Part shown: piece by piece, positions 51,920 to 59,401 of the stretch
How the letters are laid out: every line of letters begins with the position of its first letter
Numbering within the stretch: position 1 is the first letter of the stretch
The notes under the pieces: model-generated
Told to the model about the DNA's origin: nothing
Database searches by the model: none
What the model saw: only the letters and a program-made list of their open reading frames with translations
Translations under genes and position numbers: made by a program
Assembly (NCBI GenBank): GCA_031362415.1
Contig: JANLSK010000312.1
Span: forward strand, 62,001-126,000
Reading direction: 5' to 3'
Origin: VFJJ01 sp031362415
GTDB taxonomy: Bacteria > Actinomycetota > Acidimicrobiia > IMCC26256 > VFJJ01
DNA: 64,000 bases

Positions 51920-54133
51920 ATGACCGTCACCGAACCCGTTCCCATGATCGCCGCGAGCCCGGCCCGGCGTTCACTCCGGATCCGGCGATGGATCAACGCG
52001 AGCATCGTCGGGGCCCTGGCCGTGGGGACCGTGAGCATCGACCGGTCGGGGCTGACGCTCGTCCCGGTGCTGTTCCTTCTCGTCGTCCCCTTCGAGAAGC
52101 TCGTCCCCCGGCACCGGCAACGACTTCGCCGGCCCGGTCTCGGCACCGACATCGTGTATGCGTTGACCCAGCCACTGCTCGGGGTGATCTCGATCACTGC
52201 CGTGTTCGCTGTGGGACTGCTGAGCCTGGCCTGGGTCCCCGGGCTGCTCGTGCGCCCGTTGGTGATGCTGCTGCCTGCGCCGGTTCGGACCGTGGTCGGC
52301 CTGGCCCTGTTCGATCTGATCATCTACTGGGCGCACCGCCTGAGCCACGACGTCGCGTTTCTGTGGCGCTTCCACCGCGTCCACCACTCAAGCGAGCGCA
52401 TGGACTGGCTCAGCGGCATTCGCTCGCATCCCTTCGACGGGGCACTCCTCGCCCCGCCCGTCGCATTCCTCATCGGGGCGGGATTCAGCCCCGAGTTCAC
52501 CGGGGTGCTGGCGATCGTGCAGATCGTGACCGGTCTCTTCCTCCATGCCAACGTGCGCTGGCGCTGGCGCTGGCTTCATCGGATCGTCATCACGCCTGAG
52601 TTTCACCACTGGCACCACGCCGACGAACCACCGGCGCACAGCACCAACCACGCGGTCTTCCTGCCCGTGTGGGACATCATCTTCGGGACCTACTACATGC
52701 CTCCCGACCGGCGTCCGTTGCGCTACGGACTGACGGATCCGCTTCGACCGGTTCCGTCGAGCTTCCTCGCCCAGCTGCGCGACCCCTTCCTCGGGTTGCG
52801 GGTCCCGTCGCTGCGTCACCCGGTGCGAGAGCTCAGCACAACGGCGACGACACTCCGCCGCGGTCTCGGGCAGGTCGCGGCGGTCAGACACCGCCGGAGA
52901 TCACCCCTACGATTCGAGACCATGACCGGCTCCCGACGACACCGCTGGTGGCCGCCCGGACCCAGGTGGGTCGATCCCGCGGTGGTCGGCGCCCTCGTTG
53001 CTTTCGACCTGGTGGCCGCGGGCTACGTGCGCACGGGCGGCGAAGCGCAGTCGGCGTCGCTCTCGGTCGGCGTCGCCTTCCTGATCGTGCTGGGCGACTG
53101 CGCACTCTGGTTCCGCCGTTCCCGGCCGCTGCTCACCGTGGCCCTGATGCTCGCGGCGACGATCGTCGCCAGTGCGGCCGCCGATCCCGGTCTCTTCACC
53201 CAGCACATCGGCCTGCACGTGGCGCTGGTTTCTTTCGCTGTCGGTTCGTGGAGCCGGCACCGGCGATGGGCGACGGTGCTGCCGATCGCCGGTTGGGTCG
53301 TGGTTCTCATCACGGCGGTCGATGACGAAACCGACATCGTCCAGGTCGCCACCATCGGCTTGGTCCTGATCGCCCTCCCCTGGATGGCCGGCCTCGCGGC
53401 CCGGTCACGGAGGTTGTATCTCGAACAGGTCGAGCAGAGGCTCGAGTCCGTCGAACGCGAGCGCGACGAGCAGGCCCGGCGCGCCGTTCTCGACGAGCGC
53501 AACCACATCGCCCGCGAGCTGCACGACGTGGTCGCCCACCACGTGAGCCTCATCGGGGTTCAAGCCGGCGCGGCCCGCATGGCGCTCGACAGCCAACTCG
53601 AAGCGGTGCCCGGCGTCGTGCGCGACGCGCTGCGCGCCATCGAAGCCTCGAGTCGCGACGCCGTGGGCGAGATGCGCCAGCTCCTCGGAACACTTCGCGA
53701 CGAGACTCCGCTGCCCGACGGAGCGATGGGATCGCTGGAACCCCAGCCCGGGCTGAGTCTGCTCCCCACCCTCCTCGCGGGGTTCAGACAGACTGGCCTG
53801 GCGATCAGTCTCGACCTGAGGGGCGATCCGATCGAGGAGCTGCCGCCGCTCCTCTCGGCCTGCTGCTACCGCCTGCTCGAGGAGAGCCTCACCAACGTCG
53901 TCCGTCACTCCGGCGCATCGTGGGTGTGGGTGGTGTTCGAGGCGAACGCCACGTCGGTTCGCATCGCCGTCCACGACCCCGGCCCGACCCGTGTCGATCG
54001 CCCCGGGAGCCGACGGGGGCTTGTCGGCATGGCCGAGAGGATCGCGCTGCTCGACGGACATCTGAGCCATGGGCCCACTGGCGACGGCGGCTTCACCGTG
54101 ATGGCCGAGCTTCCGAGGCTCGACACACCGTGA
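51920..54133 (+). CDS. Sterol desaturase/fatty acid hydroxylase fused to a NarL-type histidine kinase
   Basis: One 737-codon frame holding two full proteins. Residues 1-330 form a membrane di-iron hydroxylase with the His boxes HRLSH (139-143), HRVHH (152-156) and HHWHH (229-233). From Met335 a membrane sensor with about five helices leads to a DesK/NarL-type kinase core: His535 in ARELHDVVAHHVSLI, the N-box ESLTNVVRHSGA and the G-box RRGLVGMAER. No stop lies between. A TACGAT hexamer (52908-52913) before ATG 52922 leaves room for an internal leaderless kinase start. Coupled to the next gene by GTGA. Confidence 0.82.
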   Translation: MTVTEPVPMIAASPARRSLRIRRWINASIVGALAVGTVSIDRSGLTLVPVLFLLVVPFEKLVPRHRQRLRRPGLGTDIVYALTQPLLGVISITAVFAVGLLSLAWVPGLLVRPLVMLLPAPVRTVVGLALFDLIIYWAHRLSHDVAFLWRFHRVHHSSERMDWLSGIRSHPFDGALLAPPVAFLIGAGFSPEFTGVLAIVQIVTGLFLHANVRWRWRWLHRIVITPEFHHWHHADEPPAHSTNHAVFLPVWDIIFGTYYMPPDRRPLRYGLTDPLRPVPSSFLAQLRDPFLGLRVPSLRHPVRELSTTATTLRRGLGQVAAVRHRRRSPLRFETMTGSRRHRWWPPGPRWVDPAVVGALVAFDLVAAGYVRTGGEAQSASLSVGVAFLIVLGDCALWFRRSRPLLTVALMLAATIVASAAADPGLFTQHIGLHVALVSFAVGSWSRHRRWATVLPIAGWVVVLITAVDDETDIVQVATIGLVLIALPWMAGLAARSRRLYLEQVEQRLESVERERDEQARRAVLDERNHIARELHDVVAHHVSLIGVQAGAARMALDSQLEAVPGVVRDALRAIEASSRDAVGEMRQLLGTLRDETPLPDGAMGSLEPQPGLSLLPTLLAGFRQTGLAISLDLRGDPIEELPPLLSACCYRLLEESLTNVVRHSGASWVWVVFEANATSVRIAVHDPGPTRVDRPGSRRGLVGMAERIALLDGHLSHGPTGDGGFTVMAELPRLDTP

Positions 54134-54795
54134 CCATCCGCGTCGTCATCGTCGACGACCAGGCCTTGATGCGTGCAGCGTTCCGCATGATCCTGAACGC
54201 CGCCGACATGGAGATCGTGGGCGAGGCCGGCGACGGCGGCGAGGCGCTCGCGGTCGTCGCACGGGAGCGACCAGACGTGGTGCTCATGGATGTGCGCATG
54301 CCCGGACGCGACGGGCTGGCCGCGACCGCCGAGCTCGTTGTGATCTGGCCCGAGGTCCGGGTGCTGGTGCTCACCACCTTCGATCTCGACGAGTACCTCT
54401 ACGGGGCGCTGCGGGCCGGAGCGGTCGGGTTCCTGCTCAAGAACGCCACGCCCGAGGATGTGGTCCGGGCCGTGCGATCAGTGGCCGACGGCGACGCTGT
54501 GCTCGACCCCGCTGTCACCGGTCGCGTCCTGGCTCGCTTCGCAGGTCATGCCGGGCCCATCCCGTCGCGCACTGCCGTCAATCTGCTCACCGAGCGGGAG
54601 AAGGACGTGTTCTCCTTGCTGGTACAGGGTTTGAGCAATGCCGAGATCGCTCGGCAGCTCGGCATGGGCGAGGCCACGGCCAAGACGCACGTCTCGAGGC
54701 TGCTCGCCAAGCTCGGCGTGCGCGACCGGGTCCAAGCGGTCATCTACGCGTACGAGACGGGCTTCGCCCCGGCGGCCCGTCCCTCTCCCGGCTGA
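54130..54795 (+). CDS. NarL/LuxR-family response regulator
   Basis: A 221-aa regulator. The receiver domain has VDDQ at 8-11, phospho-Asp54 in VLMDVRMPGRDG and Lys in FLLKNATPEDV; the C-terminal LuxR helix-turn-helix is LTEREKDVFSLLVQGLSNAEIARQLGMGEATAKTHV. GTG 54130 overlaps the fusion-kinase stop by GTGA, so it is its cognate partner. Its last 318 bases are overlapped by the convergent EamA frame. Confidence 0.93.
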   Translation: MTIRVVIVDDQALMRAAFRMILNAADMEIVGEAGDGGEALAVVARERPDVVLMDVRMPGRDGLAATAELVVIWPEVRVLVLTTFDLDEYLYGALRAGAVGFLLKNATPEDVVRAVRSVADGDAVLDPAVTGRVLARFAGHAGPIPSRTAVNLLTEREKDVFSLLVQGLSNAEIARQLGMGEATAKTHVSRLLAKLGVRDRVQAVIYAYETGFAPAARPSPG

Positions 54796-55761
54796 GCGTG
54801 GTCTGCTCCGCGCTGCTTCACGCCGCGCCGAGGACCTTCGGTGAGATGGTGGTCGGCTTTCGTTGGACGACCGAGCGGGCAGCGACGCGCCGTAGGCGAT
54901 GGCGGCGAGGGTGACGGCGAAGCCGGTGAGCTGTTTCGGCGACAGTGACTGCTCGAGGACGACCCAGCCGAGCGTGGCGCCGGTGACGGGACCGGCCAGG
55001 CCCAGCAGGGGCGGCGCCGCTGCGGGAAGTCGACGGATCCCGTTGAACCAGACCACGAAGGCGAGCGCGGTGCCGATCACGCTCAGGTAGGCGAACCCGG
55101 CAACGTTGCGCCCGCTGAGTGACGGCGGTGGGCCTTCGACCATGAGTGCGAGTGGTACGAGGACCGCACCACCCATGAGCAGTTGCCAGCCCGTCGACGC
55201 CAGCCGGTTGGCCGGTGCCGGAAAGCGCTTGGTGAGCACCACCCCGACGGCGAACGACACGTTGGCGCCGATGGCGGCGAGCAGCCCGATGGCGTCGAGA
55301 CCGGCACCCGGTCGGAGAACGACCAGACCGACACCGAGCGCGGCGACACATCCCACCGCGAGGTCGATCGCTCGGGGCCAGCGCCCGGAGAACAGCGACG
55401 TCAAAGCCGCGACCAGGAGCGGCTGCAGTCCTCCCACGGCAGCGGCCACACCCCCGGGGAGCCGGTACACCGCGACAACGAGCAACGGGAAGAAGATCCC
55501 AAAGTTGAACATCGCCAGCATCCCCGTCCGCCACCAGTCGGCCCCCCGGGGCCGCCAACGCGACACCAGCGCATCCAGGACCAGGAGCACGGCGGCCGCA
55601 GGCGCGACCCGGAACGCGGCCACGAGCAGCGGGCGATCATCGGGCAGCAGCTCGGTGATCGTGACGTAGGTGGTCCCCCAGCTGACGGGGGCGAGCACCG
55701 TTGCCGCGACCGTGAAGCCGGTCGATGTCGAGGTCGATGGCTGCGTCGAGTGTGCTTTCAT
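54478..55761 (-). CDS. EamA/DMT-family transporter with an abnormal C-terminal tail
   Basis: Drug/metabolite exporter with two EamA halves and about ten helices (TVAATVLAPVSWGTTYVTI at the start, LTGFAVTLAAIAYGASLPAR at the end of the second half). The normal protein would end near base 54850, but the frame runs on for about 125 hydrophilic codons antisense to the response-regulator gene. A +1 shift would give a short natural end (PTTISPKVLGAA, stop at 54818). So a 3' frameshift or a stop loss is likely. ATG 55761 is preferred. MarR-regulated by position. Confidence 0.82.
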   Translation of the reverse strand: MKAHSTQPSTSTSTGFTVAATVLAPVSWGTTYVTITELLPDDRPLLVAAFRVAPAAAVLLVLDALVSRWRPRGADWWRTGMLAMFNFGIFFPLLVVAVYRLPGGVAAAVGGLQPLLVAALTSLFSGRWPRAIDLAVGCVAALGVGLVVLRPGAGLDAIGLLAAIGANVSFAVGVVLTKRFPAPANRLASTGWQLLMGGAVLVPLALMVEGPPPSLSGRNVAGFAYLSVIGTALAFVVWFNGIRRLPAAAPPLLGLAGPVTGATLGWVVLEQSLSPKQLTGFAVTLAAIAYGASLPARSSNESRPPSHRRSSARREAARSRPRSAGRGTGRRGEARLVRVDDRLDPVAHAELGEQPRDVRLGRGLAHAELPSDLGIAQTLYQQGEHVLLPLGEQIDGSARRDGPGMTCEASQDATGDSGVEHSVAVGH

Positions 55762-55768
55762 GTTCATC

Positions 55769-55797
55769 ATCTTAATATCGAGATACCGAATGGTCAA
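55769..55797 (-). promoter_or_regulatory. Promoter and MarR-type operator for the EamA exporter
   Basis: On the minus strand, TTGACC (55792-55797) and TAAGAT (55769-55774) are 17 bases apart, a good sigma70-type promoter. The -10 lies inside ATCTTAATATCGAGAT (55769-55784), a 16-bp imperfect palindrome (ATCTnnATATnnAGAT) like known MarR sites. The start codon ATG 55761 falls about where transcription would begin, so the mRNA may be leaderless. The divergent gene encodes a MarR regulator. Confidence 0.65.
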
Positions 55798-55829
55798 CCA
55801 CCTCTTCGGATGCTGGGTACAGTTCTGTC

Positions 55830-56354
55830 ATGCCTCGCCACCAACCCGATGCTGTCGACCGGATCACGGGTCAATGGACGGCCGTCCGTCCCGATGTCGA
55901 CGTGTCGCCGATGCACGTGATCGGACGTGTGTCGCGACTGGCGCGCCTCGTCGATCGGCGTCTGGCCGAGAACTTCGCCCACCACGGCATCGAGGCCTGG
56001 ATGTTCGACGTCCTGGCCACGCTCCGCCGATCGGGCGAGCCTTACGAACTCGCCGCCGGCGATCTCGTGGGGCAGACGATGGTCACCACCGGCGCCATCA
56101 CCAACCGCATCGACCGTCTCGAAGAGCGCGGCCTCGTCGAGCGCGCCAGCGCGAGCGACCGCCGCAAGGTCATCGTGCGCCTCACCAAGCCGGGGCTCGA
56201 CCTCGTCGACGAAGCGATCACCACCCACATGGCGACCGAACGCGAGATCCTGGCCGCCCTCTCACCCCGCCAACACCACGACCTGGCCAACCTGTTGCGG
56301 GCCCTCTCGTTGAACCTCGGCGATCGCGCCGAGGAGCCGGGCCCTCCGTCGTAG
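55830..56354 (+). CDS. MarR-family transcriptional regulator
   Basis: A 174-aa winged-helix repressor. The recognition region is LVGQTMVTTGAITNRIDRLEERGLVER and the wing is SASDRRKVIVRLT. A long helix at each end suits dimerisation. It is divergent from the EamA exporter and a suitable palindrome covers that gene's -10, so local repression relieved by a ligand is the simplest model. Confidence 0.92.
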   Translation: MPRHQPDAVDRITGQWTAVRPDVDVSPMHVIGRVSRLARLVDRRLAENFAHHGIEAWMFDVLATLRRSGEPYELAAGDLVGQTMVTTGAITNRIDRLEERGLVERASASDRRKVIVRLTKPGLDLVDEAITTHMATEREILAALSPRQHHDLANLLRALSLNLGDRAEEPGPPS

Positions 56355-56431
56355 GCCGTCGGCAGCGACCTGGTGCGCCCCATCGCCCACGTCGCCGGGT
56401 ATCGGCTCCGGGAGACGAGCGCCCGGCCGCC

Positions 56432-57097
56432 TCAAGAACTTCCGCGAGACACGACACCGGTCTCGTAGGCGATCATCACGAGCTGGGCCCGATCGCGGGC
56501 GTCGAGCTTGGTGAGCAGGTGGCTCACGTGGGTCTTGGCCGTGGCGTGGCTCATGAAGAGGGTCTCGGCGATCTCGGCGTTGGAGAGGCCCCGAGCGATG
56601 GCGACGAGCACCTCGTGCTCGCGCTCGGTGAGCCCGGCGATCGGGGCTCGCGCCGCGGTGCCCGGCTCGGGGCGACGGCTGAATTCTTCGATGAGCCGAC
56701 GCGTGATCTTCGGGGCCAGGAGCGCTTCGCCCGCGGCGATGACCCGTACCGCGGCCAGCAAATCGTCGGGGAGCGTGTCCTTGAGCAGGAAGCCGCTGGC
56801 CCCGGCCCGCAGGGCTGCGTACACGTATTCGTCAAGGTCGAATGTCGTGAGGATCAGCACCCGGGTGGTCGCCAGCACGGGGTCGGCGGTGATGATGCGG
56901 GTGGCTTCGAGGCCGTCCATCTCGGGCATGCGGACATCCATGAGCACCACGTCGGGGCGCTGGGCCCGGGCGATGGCAACGGCTTCCACACCGTTGGCAG
57001 CCTCCCCGACGACTTCGAGGTCGAGCGCCGATCGCAACAACACGCAGAAGCCGCTGCGCACAAGCGCCTGATCGTCGACGACAGCGATGCGGATCAC
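56432..57097 (-). CDS. NarL/LuxR-family response regulator
   Basis: A 221-aa regulator, the same length as the one at 54130 and clearly its paralogue: phospho-Asp54 in VLMDVRMPEMDG, receiver Lys in FLLKDTLPDDL, and a LuxR DNA-binding domain LTEREHEVLVAIARGLSNAEIAETLFMSHATAKTHV. The ATG overlaps the kinase stop by ATGA. It probably controls the ABC exporter encoded divergently from the kinase. Confidence 0.93.
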   Translation of the reverse strand: MIRIAVVDDQALVRSGFCVLLRSALDLEVVGEAANGVEAVAIARAQRPDVVLMDVRMPEMDGLEATRIITADPVLATTRVLILTTFDLDEYVYAALRAGASGFLLKDTLPDDLLAAVRVIAAGEALLAPKITRRLIEEFSRRPEPGTAARAPIAGLTEREHEVLVAIARGLSNAEIAETLFMSHATAKTHVSHLLTKLDARDRAQLVMIAYETGVVSRGSS

Positions 57098-58344
57098 CGA
57101 TCGGCCCGGTCGCTGCCATCGTCGTCATGATCGCCCCCGTCGTCCGCGTACGGCAGGTGCGCGGCCACCCGGTAGCCGCCGCCCGGGCGGGGCCCGGCGC
57201 TCACCGTCCCTCCAAACATCGCAACGCGTTCGCGCATGCCCACGAGTCCATTTCCGCTCCCCGACCCGGATTCGGCGCCCTCGCTGGTGACGGCACAACC
57301 GCGACCGTCGTCATCCACCCTCACGTCGACGGTGCCGGACCGGTAGCGCACATGCACCGTGGCCCGGGCCGTGGGGCCGGCGTGCTTGAGCACGTTGGTG
57401 AGGGCCTCCTGAACGATCCGATAGGCGGTGAGGTCGACACCCGGCGGCACGCCGTTGCGTTCGCCCACGGTGTCGATGCGCACCGGGACACCGGCCCGGT
57501 CGATGTCGGCCACCAGCGCGGGCAACTGGCACAGGCCCGGGGCGGGGGCATGCTGTGGGCCGGCCTGGACCCCGTCGGAATCGCGGAGCACACCAAGGAT
57601 CCGGCGCATCTCGACCATGGCTGAGCGGCTCGTGGTGGAGATGGCATCGAGGCTACGCCGGGCCTCCTCGGGGTCGGTGGCGATCACGTGGCTGCCCACC
57701 CCGGCCTGCACGGCGATCACCGACAACGAGTGAGCCACGACGTCGTGGAGCTCGCGGGCGATCTGGAGCCGTTCCTGGGCGACGGCTCGCGCTGCTTCTT
57801 CCGCACGTTCGCGCTCGAGCAGCACCGCTCGTTCCTCCAGACCGGCGGTGTACAGCCGACGGGACCGGGCCGACTCCCCGAACGCGAACGCCGATGCATA
57901 GATCGCACTGTTGAGCACCAGGCCCAGCCGGTCGAGATCGGGTGGACGGTCAATCGCGACGTAGGTGAGGGCCACCCCCATGAGCGCCAGCCCGAAGACC
58001 GTGTGGCGCCGGTCGCACAGGGCAGCCACCGTGTAGCAACCCAGCACCAGCGCGAGGGGAAGCACCGTGGTTGGGTAGTTCAGGGCCACGATCAGGACGG
58101 TCGCCGTGGCCGAGATCACGAGCACGGGAAGAGGGGCTCGACGGCGCCAGGTGTACGGCACCGTGCCGGCCAGCACCACGATCACCGCGAACGGGTCGGC
58201 CTCCCGAAAGTCGTACTGCTTGTCGGCGTAGAGACCGACCACGCCGATCACGGCGAAGAGGGTGGCCCAGAAGGCGTCGAGCACCATGGGAAAACGATGG
58301 TCGAACGCCCGCAGACGGCGTAACGGTCCGATTCTCGGCCTCAT
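57094..58344 (-). CDS. DesK/NarL-type sensor histidine kinase
   Basis: A 416-aa kinase. Four to five helices (about residues 20-155) lead to the HisKA_3 box ARELHDVVAHSLSVI with His200, the N-box QEALTNVLKHAGP and the G-box GNGLVGMRERV. It lacks a large extracellular domain, as do membrane-stress sensors of this class. First gene of the kinase-regulator operon; divergent from an ABC exporter. Confidence 0.92.
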   Translation of the reverse strand: MRPRIGPLRRLRAFDHRFPMVLDAFWATLFAVIGVVGLYADKQYDFREADPFAVIVVLAGTVPYTWRRRAPLPVLVISATATVLIVALNYPTTVLPLALVLGCYTVAALCDRRHTVFGLALMGVALTYVAIDRPPDLDRLGLVLNSAIYASAFAFGESARSRRLYTAGLEERAVLLERERAEEAARAVAQERLQIARELHDVVAHSLSVIAVQAGVGSHVIATDPEEARRSLDAISTTSRSAMVEMRRILGVLRDSDGVQAGPQHAPAPGLCQLPALVADIDRAGVPVRIDTVGERNGVPPGVDLTAYRIVQEALTNVLKHAGPTARATVHVRYRSGTVDVRVDDDGRGCAVTSEGAESGSGSGNGLVGMRERVAMFGGTVSAGPRPGGGYRVAAHLPYADDGGDHDDDGSDRADR

Positions 58345-58548
58345 GGTTCCACGGTAGCGACTGGGGGTCCGCTCGGCATCGGCCTGGAGGATGACATGGC
58401 GATCCCTCTGGCGAATGACATCCGCCTGCGTCGCCAGACCTAGGCCCAGAGACGGATACGCGAACCACCCGCAGGACGATGACGGGTGAGCGGATCGAGC
58501 TCACTGTGGGCTCATGTCCACCGACGCCACGACCGCGGTCATCGCGTC

Positions 58549-58573
58549 CCCCGTGAACCCCGTGACCCCGTGA
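58549..58573. repeat. CCCCGTGA x3 repeat before the ABC ATPase
   Basis: Three copies of CCCCGTGA (the first followed by an extra A) lie 15 bases before the ATPase start, in the 243-base divergent gap that should hold the target site of the neighbouring response regulator. Confidence 0.6.
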
Positions 58574-58587
58574 ACCAGGAGCGAACG

Positions 58588-59373
58588 ATGTCAACAGCAG
58601 CCACTGCGAGGCTCACCACCTCACCGACCCCAGGCCGCGCCGGTCACGGCTCGATCGCCGCCCAGACCATCAACGCCCGCAAGACCTACGGCACGGGCGA
58701 CGCCGTCGTCAACGCCCTCGACGGGGTCACCGTCGAGCTCGAGGCAGGCCGGTTCACGGCCATCATGGGGCCCTCGGGATCGGGCAAGAGCACGCTCATG
58801 CACTGCCTGGCTGGTCTCGACACGCTCACCGACGGCCACGTGTACGTGGGCGACGTGGAGATCACCCGCATGCGAGAGAAGCAGCTCACCCTGTTGCGCC
58901 GCGAGCGGGTCGGCTTCGTGTTCCAGTCGTACAACCTGGTGCCGACGCTCACTGCGCTCGAGAACATCACCCTCCCGCTGTCGCTGGCCGGCCGGAAGCC
59001 CGACCGGCAGTGGCTCGACACGGTCGTGTCGACCGTCGGGCTCGGGAATCGCCTGCGCCACAAGCCTTCGGAGCTGTCGGGGGGCCAGCAGCAGCGTGTG
59101 GCAGTGGCCCGTACCCTGGTGTCACGCCCGGCGATCATCTTCGCCGACGAGCCCACGGGCAACCTCGACTCCCGCTCGAGCACCGAGATCCTGTCGTTCA
59201 TGCGTCGAGCCGTTCGCGAGCTGGGCCAGACGATCGTCATGGTCACCCATGATCCCGTCGCCGCCTCGTACGCCGATCGGGTCGTGTTCCTGGCCGACGG
59301 CCGGGTCGTCGACGAGATGACCGAGCCCTCACCCGAGGCGATCCTCGACCGCATGGCGCGCCTCAGCCGTTGA
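58588..59373 (+). CDS. MacB-type ABC transporter ATP-binding protein
   Basis: ATPase of the MacB/LolD/BceA class, 261 aa. Walker A is GPSGSGKST, the signature is LSGGQQQRVAVAR and Walker B is IIFADEPTGNLDSRS, with the MacB-type GFVFQSYNLVPTLTALENI. ATG 58588 with AGGAG (58577-58581). The FtsX-type permease follows after 28 bases. With the adjacent kinase-regulator pair it resembles a BceRS-BceAB-type antibiotic or envelope-stress module. Confidence 0.93.
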   Translation: MSTAATARLTTSPTPGRAGHGSIAAQTINARKTYGTGDAVVNALDGVTVELEAGRFTAIMGPSGSGKSTLMHCLAGLDTLTDGHVYVGDVEITRMREKQLTLLRRERVGFVFQSYNLVPTLTALENITLPLSLAGRKPDRQWLDTVVSTVGLGNRLRHKPSELSGGQQQRVAVARTLVSRPAIIFADEPTGNLDSRSSTEILSFMRRAVRELGQTIVMVTHDPVAASYADRVVFLADGRVVDEMTEPSPEAILDRMARLSR

Positions 59374-59401
59374 CGCGGCGGAGCACAAAGGAGCCCCGAT
59401 C

